From: Alishewanella tabrizica
GTDB lineage: Bacteria > Pseudomonadota > Gammaproteobacteria > Enterobacterales > Alteromonadaceae
DNA length: 45,756 nt
Reading direction: 5' to 3'
Assembly: GCF_014652375.1 (NCBI RefSeq)
Contig: NZ_BMYR01000016.1
Coordinates: 1-45,756, forward strand
The notes below the pieces were generated by a model. That model saw only the letters and a list, made by a program, of their open reading frames with translations, ran no database searches and had not been told where the DNA came from. Position numbers and translations under genes: made by a program. Of the stretch, positions 18,383 to 26,231 are shown piece after piece; position 1 is the first letter of the stretch; every line of letters starts with the position of its first letter.

Positions 18383-18899
18383 CTGATTCACCTTCAACAA
18401 GAACCACAGCTAATTCAACTCGACTTGCTGGGCCGACAGTTGCAGTTTTTGGTCGCCAAATTGTATGTAGAACATGGCCTAGTTGTTCAGCACGATAGCT
18501 ATTCTGTGAAAGTGTATTTAGCTGTGCTAAATCAGCATCACCGCCCACCCCAACAACATATAAATTTTCCAACTGAGTAAGTTGATACCGCTGTTGATCA
18601 GTTAACTTAAAATAACCATCCGTTAGCACCAAAAATGTGACTCCAGGATTTGCTTCAGTCCAACTGCAAAGGGCAGCGATATCGCTACTACCCTCAACAA
18701 CTGGCAGCTCAACATCAATTTGAGCAGACCAATTCATCTCAGCAATATCTTTTTGCCAGCTAAAGTAACGAGAGCTCTGACTGTGCTGTGTAGTAAATTG
18801 ACGGATATAGCGCAGCAAGTTAACCAACAACATTGGCTTGCCATATTCCGCCATGCTTCCAGAACGATCTATGATGCAGTGCAAATTAGATGAACTCAT
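18366..18899 (-). CDS. Second VWA-like protein of the TerY-P triad
   Basis: 177 residues with a von Willebrand A-type metal site: DRSGSM at about 11-16 (DxSxS) and VLTDGY in the middle. The central Thr loop of the MIDAS is not clear. It is probably an adaptor or sensor presented to the kinase or phosphatase. The ATG at 18899 follows CTGAAG and lies inside the last codons of the first VWA gene (14-base overlap). The protein ends in an acidic tail with a terminal Trp (EGESDDDEW); the first VWA protein ends in a similar acidic tail. It is smaller than the usual VWA domain (about 180-200 residues), so it is essentially a bare domain. Confidence 0.8.
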   Translation of the reverse strand: MSSSNLHCIIDRSGSMAEYGKPMLLVNLLRYIRQFTTQHSQSSRYFSWQKDIAEMNWSAQIDVELPVVEGSSDIAALCSWTEANPGVTFLVLTDGYFKLTDQQRYQLTQLENLYVVGVGGDADLAQLNTLSQNSYRAEQLGHVLHTIWRPKTATVGPASRVELAVVLVEGESDDDEW

Positions 18900-19587
18900 C
18901 TTCAGACTCAACTAACTGCTTGTTTTGTTCTTGCTCGACCAACTGTTCAACTTCTTCTGGCTTAGGTACAACATTTGCATTCTGACTGTTCGTTCGGGTG
19001 GTTACAGACATAGTGACAAATTTAAAGAACTCTTGAATTTGCGAAGCATCTTGTGCCGTAAACACTTTATTTTCAGTACCCGAGACAAACTCATTAAGCA
19101 CAGCGTTGGAAGCTTCACTGCCAATAGCCATTGCCATACGATCGCATTTTTGTGAGCGCCCCTCATTGACTAAAGCACGCAATGGCTGCTGCCAAGAGTC
19201 ATTTGGCTCACCATCCGAGACTAAAACGATAGTAGGACGGTAGGCACGCGATGGAGTAACATCTTTATCTTCAATCATCGCCTTTGCCATAGAGAAAGCG
19301 GTACCCATTGGTGTCGCACCACTTACTCGTAAGTCTTGCCATTCAATGTCTTTGGCAGAGGTGTAGGGAGTATGAAGTAAGACTTCAGCGCCAAAAGTGA
19401 TGACTGAAACCAAGATCTCAATTTCATTTTTTTCAGCACGGGCAAAGTCAGCAATCATCTCTTTTACAGCAGCGTTTAGCTGATTGATGCTGTTACCTTG
19501 CATACTGGTGCTTACATCAAGCAACAGTACTACAGGCAAGGGCTTAGCTTTAGCTACTGTAAAATTAGCGGGGTTAAATCCAGTCAT
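18886..19587 (-). CDS. TerY-like VWA domain protein, first gene of the operon
   Basis: 233 residues, a single VWA domain with a complete metal-ion-dependent adhesion site: DVSTSM at about 24-29, the Thr loop in SGATPMGTAF, and LVSDGEPND. It resembles TerY of tellurite-resistance loci, where VWA proteins act with PP2C and a kinase. After the domain comes a Glu/Gln-rich stretch and the acidic tail LVESEDEFI. The start at 19587 is chosen because AAGGA lies seven bases upstream; an ATG at 19608 is also in frame. The 3' end overlaps the second VWA gene. It is the most upstream gene of the eight-gene set. Beyond it lies the IS1634 remnant, so the promoter must sit within about 19590-19690; no clear -35/-10 pair was identified. 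Confidence 0.88.
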   Translation of the reverse strand: MTGFNPANFTVAKAKPLPVVLLLDVSTSMQGNSINQLNAAVKEMIADFARAEKNEIEILVSVITFGAEVLLHTPYTSAKDIEWQDLRVSGATPMGTAFSMAKAMIEDKDVTPSRAYRPTIVLVSDGEPNDSWQQPLRALVNEGRSQKCDRMAMAIGSEASNAVLNEFVSGTENKVFTAQDASQIQEFFKFVTMSVTTRTNSQNANVVPKPEEVEQLVEQEQNKQLVESEDEFI

Positions 19588-19689
19588 AATATCGTCCTTC
19601 AGAGTCATTAAAATATAAAAGTAGCGAACGGTAGTTATTCGCCCTTCCTTGTGTGAACTTACAATAGCAAATTGAAAAATAAATATGGC

Positions 19690-20604
19690 GTTTACAAGCT
19701 TGCTATCTTCGCCCGCTCACCGGCAGCTTTAGAGTGCAACACTATCCAGCGTTTATCCAGCGTTGCGGTATCTCCATATGCTCTAAATGATTGACGGTGT
19801 ATTGATAGTTATCATCAATTTTCTGCCATTGCTGTGCCGCTAACGCTTGTGTAATGTGGGTGTTTTCAAGTTTGATGGTGGAAGGAAGCAGTGTAATGAA
19901 GGTTAACTGCGATAAAAATTCGGCGTTTTCTTTATGGTACAGTTTACAATCAGCGACCAGATAACTGGGTTGTTTGGTGTTTTTCAGCATCTCCACTAGG
20001 GCTTTGGCGCGATCTTTAAACACTTTGGTATCAGCAGTATTGCCATCCCAGTTTTCACAGGCCAGAGGAATTCCACCGTCCTGACTGACAATCATTTCCT
20101 GAACAACTTGTTTTAAATAAGGGCGATCCGCTTTGCTGTAGCCGTGCGTAATGTGAATGACATGCTCATCGCTGTCCTCGTCAGAATGGACGGCATAGTC
20201 TCCGGTCAATGAATGGCTGGTGGTGTCCAGTGACTTAAATGTGCAATCCACGGCTTCTAATTCACAGGCTTGATGGGAGACCAGAGAAAATAAGCTTTCA
20301 CAGCCAAAATCAGCACATTGATCAAGCGTTCTACCCAACTTGTGGCGATTAAAGTGCGAGGCGTTGACGCCTTCGCGAAACAAATGTTCCATCGGCAGAT
20401 TGGTGAAAAACTGTGGGCTCAACGACAACGGACGACTCGAAAATCCCAGACCATTCATGATCATGCCCTTAATTGCATCGCATGGGGTGATTTCCTGTTT
20501 GTCATCTTGTGGTAAGTGCAGATCTAACAAGGGCACAATGTTTAAGTCATCAATGACGCAGCGACAATACCGTGATGGTCTAACCGTTTGATTTTTAATT
20601 TCAT
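19690..20604 (-). pseudogene. Broken IS1634-family transposase
   Basis: Remnant of an IS1634-type DDE transposase (full proteins are roughly 500-570 residues). The reading starts MKLKIKRLDHHG at 20604, the usual N-terminus. It is thrown out of frame by an apparent one-base deletion near 20558, after which VIDDLNIVPLLDL continues in the correct frame. The main open part (20536-19742) holds SLDTTSHS and VADCKLY, corresponding to the first two catalytic Asp regions. An 11-base tandem duplication at 19743-19764 then shifts the frame: removing one copy restores IPQRWIVLHSKAAGERA, as in intact relatives. The reading ends at a TAA about 19691, long before the catalytic Glu. It is therefore dead by at least three lesions. 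Confidence 0.85.
19743..19764. repeat. 11-base tandem duplication inside the IS1634 remnant
   Basis: TATCCAGCGTT occurs twice head to tail (19743-19753 and 19754-19764). Deleting one copy restores the transposase frame, so this is a recent duplication mutation. Confidence 0.9.
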
Positions 20605-20736
20605 ATTGCCCCCGAAAGTTGAGGCTATATGATACCGAATGGCTGATCAGGCAGGAATATCGAAAATAGAAAAATGAAGTTTTGGTCTGATCAATGTCAG
20701 TGTAAAGTATTTATTTTAGCTCTTAGGATCCAAAGA

Positions 20737-21936
20737 ATGAAAAACATTCTGCTTGCCATTATGGGAACAAGCCCCCAGGTGTTAACTGAAACGCTATATG
20801 CTATTCATATGCAGGGTAGGCCGTTCCCTGACGAGGTTTATTTAATCACTTCAGCCAACGCCAAAGCCAAAGCGGTAGAGTGGTTACTTGAAAAAGGAAA
20901 AATTGAGCAATTAAAAGCTCATCATGGCCTACCTGACTTCAAGTTCTGCCTGAGTCATATCTTGCTTATGGAGCATGATGATGGTGAGGCCGTATTTGAT
21001 GGTCGTGAAGAGGGGGACCAACAAAGTATTGCAGACTCGATTACGCGCATTGTGGCCAAGTTCACTGCGGATGAGAGCTGTCGAATTCATGCATCGATTG
21101 CAGGCGGCCGCAAGACTATGGCGTTTTATATGGGGTATGCCATGTCAATGTTTGGCCGCGAGCAAGATGTTCTTAGTCATGTTTTTGTTAGTAAAGATTT
21201 TGAGTTTTCTGATCAGTTCTTTTTTCCAACCTTAAACGATAATTATATTGCGAAAGGGGACATACCTTTGAATACCAAAGATGCAAAAGTTACTCTTGCA
21301 GAAATCCCTTTTGTGCGCATGCGTAATATGGTTGATCAAGGATTCATGAATCAGGTTAAGTGTAATTCTTTTAGTAAATCCATTAAGTTGTTAAATTCTT
21401 ACAAAAAGAAAAAAATAATTGTTGAAGTTTTGACTCATAAAAAATGTCTGTTAGTGAATGGCATTGAAATTAAACTGCCACCAAAAGAACTAGCATTTTA
21501 TCTTTGGTTATCCAAATTGCCTGAGAGAAAATTAAATGTTGATCGTAAGTTTTGTGTTGACTCAACATATAGCGCTTCTTACTTAAAAATCTATTCAATA
21601 ATTGCTGGCGATAGCCGAGTGTTTGCTTCTTTTAATGTCGATAGAGAAATAGTTGAGGGAAGCTCTGAAGAGGCTTTATCAAAGCTACCTGCTCTAAAAC
21701 CATTTGAAAAAGACTGGCTTCAGCAAGCTCGATCTAAAATTAATGGCCAGCTTAAAAAGTGGTTAGATGAGCGTCTTGCCACTGCTGTTGAAATTAAAAG
21801 TCAAGAGTATGACACACAGCTACATAAGGTTCGTTACTTTATTTCTGAGTCTCTAGCTGTTGAGCATGACTTAAATAAAGATAAAAGTGTTGATCAGGTG
21901 ATCCGTACCAACACTTTTGGACACCTTGCTAAGTGA
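20737..21936 (+). CDS. NE0113-family CRISPR-associated CARF/ring-nuclease protein, 3' end replaced by IS3
   Basis: About 399 residues. The N-terminal ~210 residues match the NE0113 family of CRISPR-associated proteins (CARF fold, often labelled ring nuclease): LLAIMGTSPQVLTETLYA at 5-22 and IAGGRKTMAFYMGYAMSMFG at about 121-140. Such proteins bind or cleave the cyclic oligoadenylate signal of type III CRISPR. The C-terminal half holds a winged-helix-like segment (ELAFYLWLSKLPER). ATG 20737 has AGGA nine bases upstream. The last 12-13 codons (VIRTNTFGHLAK) lie inside the left inverted repeat of the IS3 element, so the native C-terminus is lost, although most of the family length is kept. No cas10, cas7 or array is near it. 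Confidence 0.82.
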   Translation: MKNILLAIMGTSPQVLTETLYAIHMQGRPFPDEVYLITSANAKAKAVEWLLEKGKIEQLKAHHGLPDFKFCLSHILLMEHDDGEAVFDGREEGDQQSIADSITRIVAKFTADESCRIHASIAGGRKTMAFYMGYAMSMFGREQDVLSHVFVSKDFEFSDQFFFPTLNDNYIAKGDIPLNTKDAKVTLAEIPFVRMRNMVDQGFMNQVKCNSFSKSIKLLNSYKKKKIIVEVLTHKKCLLVNGIEIKLPPKELAFYLWLSKLPERKLNVDRKFCVDSTYSASYLKIYSIIAGDSRVFASFNVDREIVEGSSEEALSKLPALKPFEKDWLQQARSKINGQLKKWLDERLATAVEIKSQEYDTQLHKVRYFISESLAVEHDLNKDKSVDQVIRTNTFGHLAK

Positions 21937-21961
21937 GTACAATCGCTTAACGAGATGAATC

Positions 21962-22246
21962 ATGTCAACAAAGAAAGTCCGCAAAACACATACCGCTGAA
22001 TTTAAAGCTGAAGCTCTGAAATTGGCTGATAAGATCGGCGTAGCTGCCGCAGCCAGGGAATTAAAGCTTTATGAATCTCAGTTGTATAACTGGCGCTCTG
22101 CTGCCGAGAAAAAGTCTACTACCAGTGAACGTGAATCCGAGCTTGCCGCTGAAGTAGCACGCTTAAAGCGTCAGCTAGCTGAGCAAGCAGAGGATTTAGC
22201 CATCTTAAAAAAGGCGGCCACCTACTTCGCGAAGAACCAAAAATAG
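21962..22246 (+). CDS. IS3-family transposase OrfA
   Basis: 94-residue OrfA with the IS3-type helix-turn-helix (KTHTAEFKAEALKLADKIG, then AARELKLYESQLYNW) and a C-terminal leucine-zipper-like helix (ELAAEVARLKRQLAEQAEDL). It recognises the inverted repeats. The frame ends at a TAG at 22244-22246. An AAAAAAG slippery site at 22207-22213 near its end would move ribosomes into the -1 frame to make the OrfAB transposase. Confidence 0.92.
   Translation: MSTKKVRKTHTAEFKAEALKLADKIGVAAAARELKLYESQLYNWRSAAEKKSTTSERESELAAEVARLKRQLAEQAEDLAILKKAATYFAKNQK
22207..22213 (+). promoter_or_regulatory. Programmed -1 frameshift site (A AAA AAG)
   Basis: Slippery heptamer in the orfA frame (TTA AAA AAG). A -1 slip leads to HLLREEPKIARFEFILEHQ, the usual start region of IS3 OrfB. 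Confidence 0.7.
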
Positions 22247-23112
22247 CGCGGTTTGAGTTTATTCTTGAGCATCAGCATCTGTTCTCGTTAATCAGAATGG
22301 TTGCGGTGCTTCAGGTGTCGCGTAGTGGGTATTATGCCTGGCGTAAAAGCGGCCTGACGACAAGCCCAAGGGCGGTGAAGCGTGCACAGCGAGATGTCTT
22401 GATAAAGGAAGCCTTTGACGATTCCAAAGCACGTAATGGTGCTAGGCGAATTCAGGTAGACCTTGCTGAGCATGGTGATAAACCTGACGTAAAAACCATA
22501 CGAAACAGCATGGCACGTCAGGGATTAGTGGCCAAAGCGGCGCGCAAGTTCAAGGTTACAACGGATAGCAATCATACGCTCCCTGTTGCACCAAATTTGC
22601 TTGAACAAGACTTTAACGCAACAGGCCCGAACCAGAAATGGGTCGGTGATATTACTTACTTGATGACCAACGAAGGCTGGCTGTATTTGGCTGTGATTAT
22701 TGACCTCTACTCACGCACAGTGATTGGCTGGTCGATGAGTAACCGCATGACGGCAGACTTGGTGTGTGATGCGCTTAAAATGGCCTTGTTTCGCCGCGGA
22801 CGCCCAAAAAAGGTGATAGTTCATAGTGATCGCGGCAGCCAGTATTGCTCGCATGATTACCGTGACTTGATTACATAGCACCAACTGGTGCAAAGCATGA
22901 GCCGTTAAGGAAACTGCTGGGACAACGCCTGTGCGGAAAGCATCTTCCATTCATTGAAGGTTGAAGCGCTTCAGGATGAACCGATAATGGATAGGGAAAC
23001 AATGAGACAGCACGTTTTTGAATACATTGAGGTTGATTACAACAAGACCATAAGGCATAGTGCACTGGGCTATCTTAGCCCAGAGAATTTTGAATTGAAG
23101 AACAGTGCTTAG
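22207..23112 (+). pseudogene. IS3-family transposase OrfB, two in-frame stops
   Basis: Reading in the -1 frame gives a complete IS3 OrfB (rve integrase core): WVGDITYL with the first catalytic Asp, VIVHSDRGSQY with the second, and [13 protein letters not shown] with the Glu. The frame is broken by TAG at 22876-22878 and TAA at 22906-22908, both before the Glu. The encoded products cannot carry the full DDE triad without readthrough of both stops. The sequence after the stops is still well conserved to the natural TAG at 23110, so inactivation is recent. Confidence 0.9.
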
Positions 23113-23149
23113 TGAAGTGTCCACTGATGCTGGTACAGATCACTACGTA

Positions 23150-23371
23150 TTATTCGTCAGCGCTTAAGCTTATAACGCGTGTTAAATTGCTGGCAGCTTC
23201 AATTGCTTCATCACTTAGCGTCTGATCAGTATGTTTTACCATCCTCATTTCATTTCGCTCCTTATTCATCTCACAAACCAAAATATCGCCAACGGCAAAG
23301 CCTAACGCTGTGCAAAGCGGTTCAGGCAAGGGCAGCAGGTTATTCTGAAGGATTTCAACGGTGTAGCTCAT
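23150..23371 (-). CDS. AbrB/MazE-like small protein
   Basis: 73 residues from the ATG at 23371, which has AGGA seven bases upstream. VEILQNNLLPLPEPLCTALG followed by VGDILVCEMN has the swapped-hairpin AbrB/MazE pattern (strand, Leu-Pro-Leu-Pro turn, helix, GD-[IL]L). Such proteins are antitoxins or transition-state regulators. No toxin gene is evident beside it. The frame is open 79 codons further upstream, to 23608, without a ribosome-binding site or recognised domain, so an N-terminally extended form is possible. Its stop lies 8 bases from the IS3 right end, so the insertion only just spared it. Confidence 0.55.
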   Translation of the reverse strand: MSYTVEILQNNLLPLPEPLCTALGFAVGDILVCEMNKERNEMRMVKHTDQTLSDEAIEAASNLTRVISLSADE

Positions 23372-23742
23372 AGCATTCCTCTTTGTAACAGCATTAACAT
23401 TCTGATCGTAGTTCAAAGGGTATTTTTTGCCACAAATCAGCCAAGCGTGAACAGTGGCTAGCTGACAACGGGCAGCTCTGTCCATTTTGTGGTGTATTGC
23501 GGCGATAGCATCGCACGCTTCATGCTCCATGCCTGAGAAACGCCTTGGCTTGCTGCTTTTCTTTAGGCAGGCTCTGCTGATGTATTCTGCTATTGCTGCG
23601 TACAGCATATTTTTTAAGTGATTTACTGATATAGGAAATGCTGGAAAAGCATATTGAAGCTTTACTGCGCTAGCAAAAAGCCTAGCAATACATCAATCTT
23701 AGTCGGCAAAATAGGCCCTCAGCAACAATGCTAGGAAATTAC
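23372..23742. other. Stretch without a recognised gene
   Basis: The minus-strand frame of the AbrB-like gene stays open to 23608 and has a protein-like composition (KKSSKPRRFSGMEHEACD), but it lacks a ribosome-binding site and a known domain. It may be a remnant or an extension. The rest holds several CTAGCA motifs and the hairpin at 23727-23750. Confidence 0.4.
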
Positions 23743-23750
23743 CTAGCATT
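23727..23750. repeat. Perfect 9-base inverted repeat (hairpin)
   Basis: AATGCTAGG and CCTAGCATT separated by AAATTA, overlapping the stop of the 48-residue membrane protein gene. It has no T-run, so it could be a weak terminator or a protein-binding site. Confidence 0.55.
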
Positions 23751-23889
23751 CATCGTTGTCACTATCTTTGGTCTTTTCCTGTTGCTTCTCCCGCTTTTCC
23801 TGCTCAATCGCATGATACAAACGCCACATCATATAAACGAACGAAGCGGCAATGGTTAACAGCATCGCGATTTCATAACCGTTTAGCAT
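23743..23889 (-). CDS. Small single-pass membrane protein (48 aa)
   Basis: Short ORF. N-terminal hydrophobic helix (about residues 7-22, IAMLLTIAASFVYMMW) followed by a highly charged tail (EQEKREKQQEKTKDSDNDE). GGA lies eight bases before the ATG, inside the end of the upstream small gene (overlap 17 bases), so the two are translationally coupled. No family is recognised; it is typical of tiny membrane proteins in integrative islands. It may partner the similar protein encoded just upstream. Confidence 0.6.
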   Translation of the reverse strand: MLNGYEIAMLLTIAASFVYMMWRLYHAIEQEKREKQQEKTKDSDNDEC

Positions 23890-24043
23890 TTTTCTTTTCC
23901 TTCTTGGATTTTTGTTGCATTAACGCCCGATTTTTCCGCTGCTCTTCCTTGTATAGCGCCGCAAAATAGGTTGCAAGGAGCGTCATTCCGATTGCCATAA
24001 AGGCAAAGAATGCAATAATCAATGAGACGGTTGTCATGCTCAT
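23873..24043 (-). CDS. Small single-pass membrane protein (56 aa)
   Basis: Short ORF with a near-perfect GGAGG ribosome-binding site four bases before the ATG at 24043. Residues 5-28 are strongly hydrophobic (VSLIIAFFAFMAIGMTLLA), followed by a basic tail (KEEQRKNRALMQQKSKKEKK). It has the same architecture as the next gene (helix then charged tail) and overlaps it. Function is unknown. It lies downstream of the OB-HD protein gene, with 140 bases and a hairpin between. Confidence 0.65.
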   Translation of the reverse strand: MSMTTVSLIIAFFAFMAIGMTLLATYFAALYKEEQRKNRALMQQKSKKEKKNAKRL

Positions 24044-24111
24044 AAAGCCTCCGGAGGTGGTTTAAGTTTAACTGACGTACTGGGTTTTAAGCATGTTGCC
24101 ATGCTTTGGTA

Positions 24112-24149
24112 TTCACGCCACAAATCAGAATTGGTATATGTGGCGTGAA
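24112..24149. repeat. Perfect 11-base inverted repeat
   Basis: TTCACGCCACA (24112-24122) and TGTGGCGTGAA (24139-24149) with a 16-base spacer, between the OB-HD gene and the small membrane genes. There is no T-run on the minus-strand exit, so it may be an attenuator or binding site rather than a simple terminator. Confidence 0.6.
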
Positions 24150-24184
24150 AGAAAGAGGGATGAAACCGCCTGCCTGCAACGCAT

Positions 24185-25060
24185 TTAGGCCTGTTTCGCT
24201 AACTGTGAGCTCATCTGGTCGGCAAGCTGCAGGGCCGGTGCCAGGTAGGTTTCCGCTTTATAACCATACCGAGCTCCTGGGCTGCTGCATGTCCAGATAT
24301 GACGCAGCAAGATAGCCGCTGATGGGTCTTCTGCGTCTAACCAGCGAAGTGCTGCAGCACAGATTTCTAGCGTCATTTCATCATGGTCCACTAACTTACC
24401 CAGTGATGTGCGGCGCATGGTCTGGGTTAAGGTTTTCGCCTTACCGATATCATGCAGTAACGCTGCTGTAATCAGCACATCGCGGTCATACTGAGTACGC
24501 AAGGGTAAGGATGCAGCAATCTCTGCTGTTTCCACACTATGCTCAAGTAAGCCGCCTTTATAATTGTGATGATAATTAAGACTTGCCGGTGCCGCTAAAA
24601 AGGCCTGCAACACATCACTTTGCCAGAACACCTTGGTGATAAAAGCCAGTAGTACCGCAGATTGCATACTCATCAAGAGCTGCAAAAAGCGCTCCACCAC
24701 CCACTCGGCAACAATCCAACTCACCGGTAACGCTTTCCAAAACAGCGCGGGCTCCATCAATGCATCTCTTAGCGCCAGCTGCTCCGGATTTTTCGCCACA
24801 ATAAACCCGACTTGAGGGCGTAACGACAACTCCATCATAATCACCCCATTGACCGCGAAGGTATCCCAGCGCGGCGTCTCGTCAAATAACAACACTTCGC
24901 GCATACCTGAAATATCCGCCACTTTAATTGACCAGTACGGCTCGCCAGTGCGAGACACCCTAGCAACACAACCCAGCAAACGAAAACTGCCATGAAAGTG
25001 TTGATTGTTCTGGTTTAAACCCGACAAACAGCCTGGAAAAATAGGAATAAGACTATGCAT
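24185..25060 (-). CDS. OB-fold/HD-domain protein (YhaM- or TraI-like)
   Basis: 291 residues. Residues about 25-65 look like an OB-fold (RLLGCVARVSRTG, then WSIKVADISG). A metal-dependent HD domain follows: HHNYKGGLLEHSVETAEIA, ALLHDIGKAKT, the His of VDHDEM, LLRHIW, and QLADQ near the C-terminus. The OB-HD order matches YhaM-type 3'-5' exonucleases, and the HD part matches the TraI/MobH-type proteins found beside integrases in mobile islands. All HD metal ligands appear present. The start ATG overlaps the integrase stop by 8 bases, with AGGTG upstream. It probably acts on nucleic acid during island maintenance, but this is inferred from context. Confidence 0.75.
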   Translation of the reverse strand: MHSLIPIFPGCLSGLNQNNQHFHGSFRLLGCVARVSRTGEPYWSIKVADISGMREVLLFDETPRWDTFAVNGVIMMELSLRPQVGFIVAKNPEQLALRDALMEPALFWKALPVSWIVAEWVVERFLQLLMSMQSAVLLAFITKVFWQSDVLQAFLAAPASLNYHHNYKGGLLEHSVETAEIAASLPLRTQYDRDVLITAALLHDIGKAKTLTQTMRRTSLGKLVDHDEMTLEICAAALRWLDAEDPSAAILLRHIWTCSSPGARYGYKAETYLAPALQLADQMSSQLAKQA

Positions 25061-26231
25061 GCTGCACCTCTACGTGTTGTAACACTAAGCGTTCAAAAGC
25101 AGATCCATCCTGACGCGTCAGGTTAGGCACAAAACGGCTATACACCCGAAATAACATCTCTGTTGTGGTATGCCCCATTTGCCGTGCGATCCACTCTGGG
25201 TTCTCCCCTGCCGCTAACCATAAGGTGGCTGCGGTATGCCGAGTTTGGTACTGACGACGCTTTCTAAGCTCAAGTTTCTCAAGCAAGGGATACCATTTGC
25301 GTTTTAACAGGTTATGCCGACAAAGTGGCTTACCGGCACTGTTACTAAACACGTAGATCCCATTTGCGGTTCGCTGCTGTTGACGCTGCAGTGCGGCCTT
25401 AACAGGTGCAGACATGGCAATTTCACGCTGACTGCCATCGGTTTTGGTGTACTCCTCTTTACCATTGACGATGGTTTCCCGAATCAAAATCAGATCATTA
25501 CTAAAATCAACGTAACGCCACTTAAGCCCCAAAATCTCCCCCGTGCGCATCCCGGTAAATAAAGCCACCGTAAGCAAGTCTCGATATGCAATGTCGGCAT
25601 GACTTAAGATCCTGTTGATTTCATCTAAGGTGAACGGATCCACATCCGTTTTTTTCACCTTGGCTGGTTTGAGCCTCTCGATTGCGCTAAACTGAAAACG
25701 GTCGGCTGCTTCACTGAGGATCATTTGAAGAACCTTCAGATGGCGGTTGATATAATCAGCTGAGAGTGCCTTTCCATCTTCGCGACGTACTTTGCCGAGT
25801 GAGGCGCGAAATTGGAGTAATTCAGCTTTAGTGATTTGGTCGACCTTCCTATCCTTGAAATAGGGTTTAATCCTAGTCTCAAGCAAAATCTTAATGGTCG
25901 ATGCGTACGAGTCACGCCAGGTAACCCGCATTTCGTCATACCAAGTATCAGCAAAAATCCCGAACAACGGGTTATCGCCCATCCGTGTAAACTGACGCTC
26001 GTAATTAAGTTGCTGTTCAACCTTGTCAGCATTTTTGCTGTTAGGGAAATACCTACGGTACTCGAAAGTGTCTAAGGTGATTTCCGCTTCAATGCGATCA
26101 AGTAACTGTTTTAATTTCTTACGATTAGCTGCGTTGTCAGGCAAAGCCGTTTGCTCACGAAAGCGCTGATTCTTGTATTTAAAATCGATGAGCAAATTCT
26201 TTGAACCCTCTCTGGTTCTGATACTAGCCAT
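25053..26231 (-). CDS. Tyrosine recombinase (island integrase)
   Basis: 392 residues. An Arm-type N-terminal domain (about 1-75, IRTREGSKNLLIDFKYKNQR), a core-binding domain (about 85-180), then the catalytic domain with Arg in ALFTGMRTGEILGLKW, the RHTAATLWLAAG block, QMGHTTTEM and the nucleophile Tyr in FRVYSRF. It catalyses site-specific integration and excision of the island. ATG 26231 is chosen because GGAGGT is seven bases upstream; two earlier in-frame ATGs lie in the same leader. It overlaps the excisionase-like gene by 8 bases. The attachment site was not found. The integrase is central in the window rather than at an obvious island end. Confidence 0.93.
   Translation of the reverse strand: MASIRTREGSKNLLIDFKYKNQRFREQTALPDNAANRKKLKQLLDRIEAEITLDTFEYRRYFPNSKNADKVEQQLNYERQFTRMGDNPLFGIFADTWYDEMRVTWRDSYASTIKILLETRIKPYFKDRKVDQITKAELLQFRASLGKVRREDGKALSADYINRHLKVLQMILSEAADRFQFSAIERLKPAKVKKTDVDPFTLDEINRILSHADIAYRDLLTVALFTGMRTGEILGLKWRYVDFSNDLILIRETIVNGKEEYTKTDGSQREIAMSAPVKAALQRQQQRTANGIYVFSNSAGKPLCRHNLLKRKWYPLLEKLELRKRRQYQTRHTAATLWLAAGENPEWIARQMGHTTTEMLFRVYSRFVPNLTRQDGSAFERLVLQHVEVQHA

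Larger units (their letters stand above)
21899..23142 (+). mobile_element. IS3-family insertion sequence, 1244 bp
   Basis: Bounded by imperfect 26-base inverted repeats: 21899-21924 (TGATCCGTACCAACACTTTT then GGACAC) and the complement of 23117-23142, with 20 of 26 positions matching. It contains orfA and orfB with a -1 frameshift signal between them. It interrupts the 3' end of the NE0113-family gene on the left and abuts the AbrB-like gene on the right. No convincing target-site duplication is seen, so the outer borders may be off by a few bases. Confidence 0.85.

Noticed and set aside
19590..19690. Searched for a CRISPR repeat, att site or clear promoter upstream of the first VWA gene.
   Set aside because: No repeated units and no convincing -35/-10 pair could be identified by eye.
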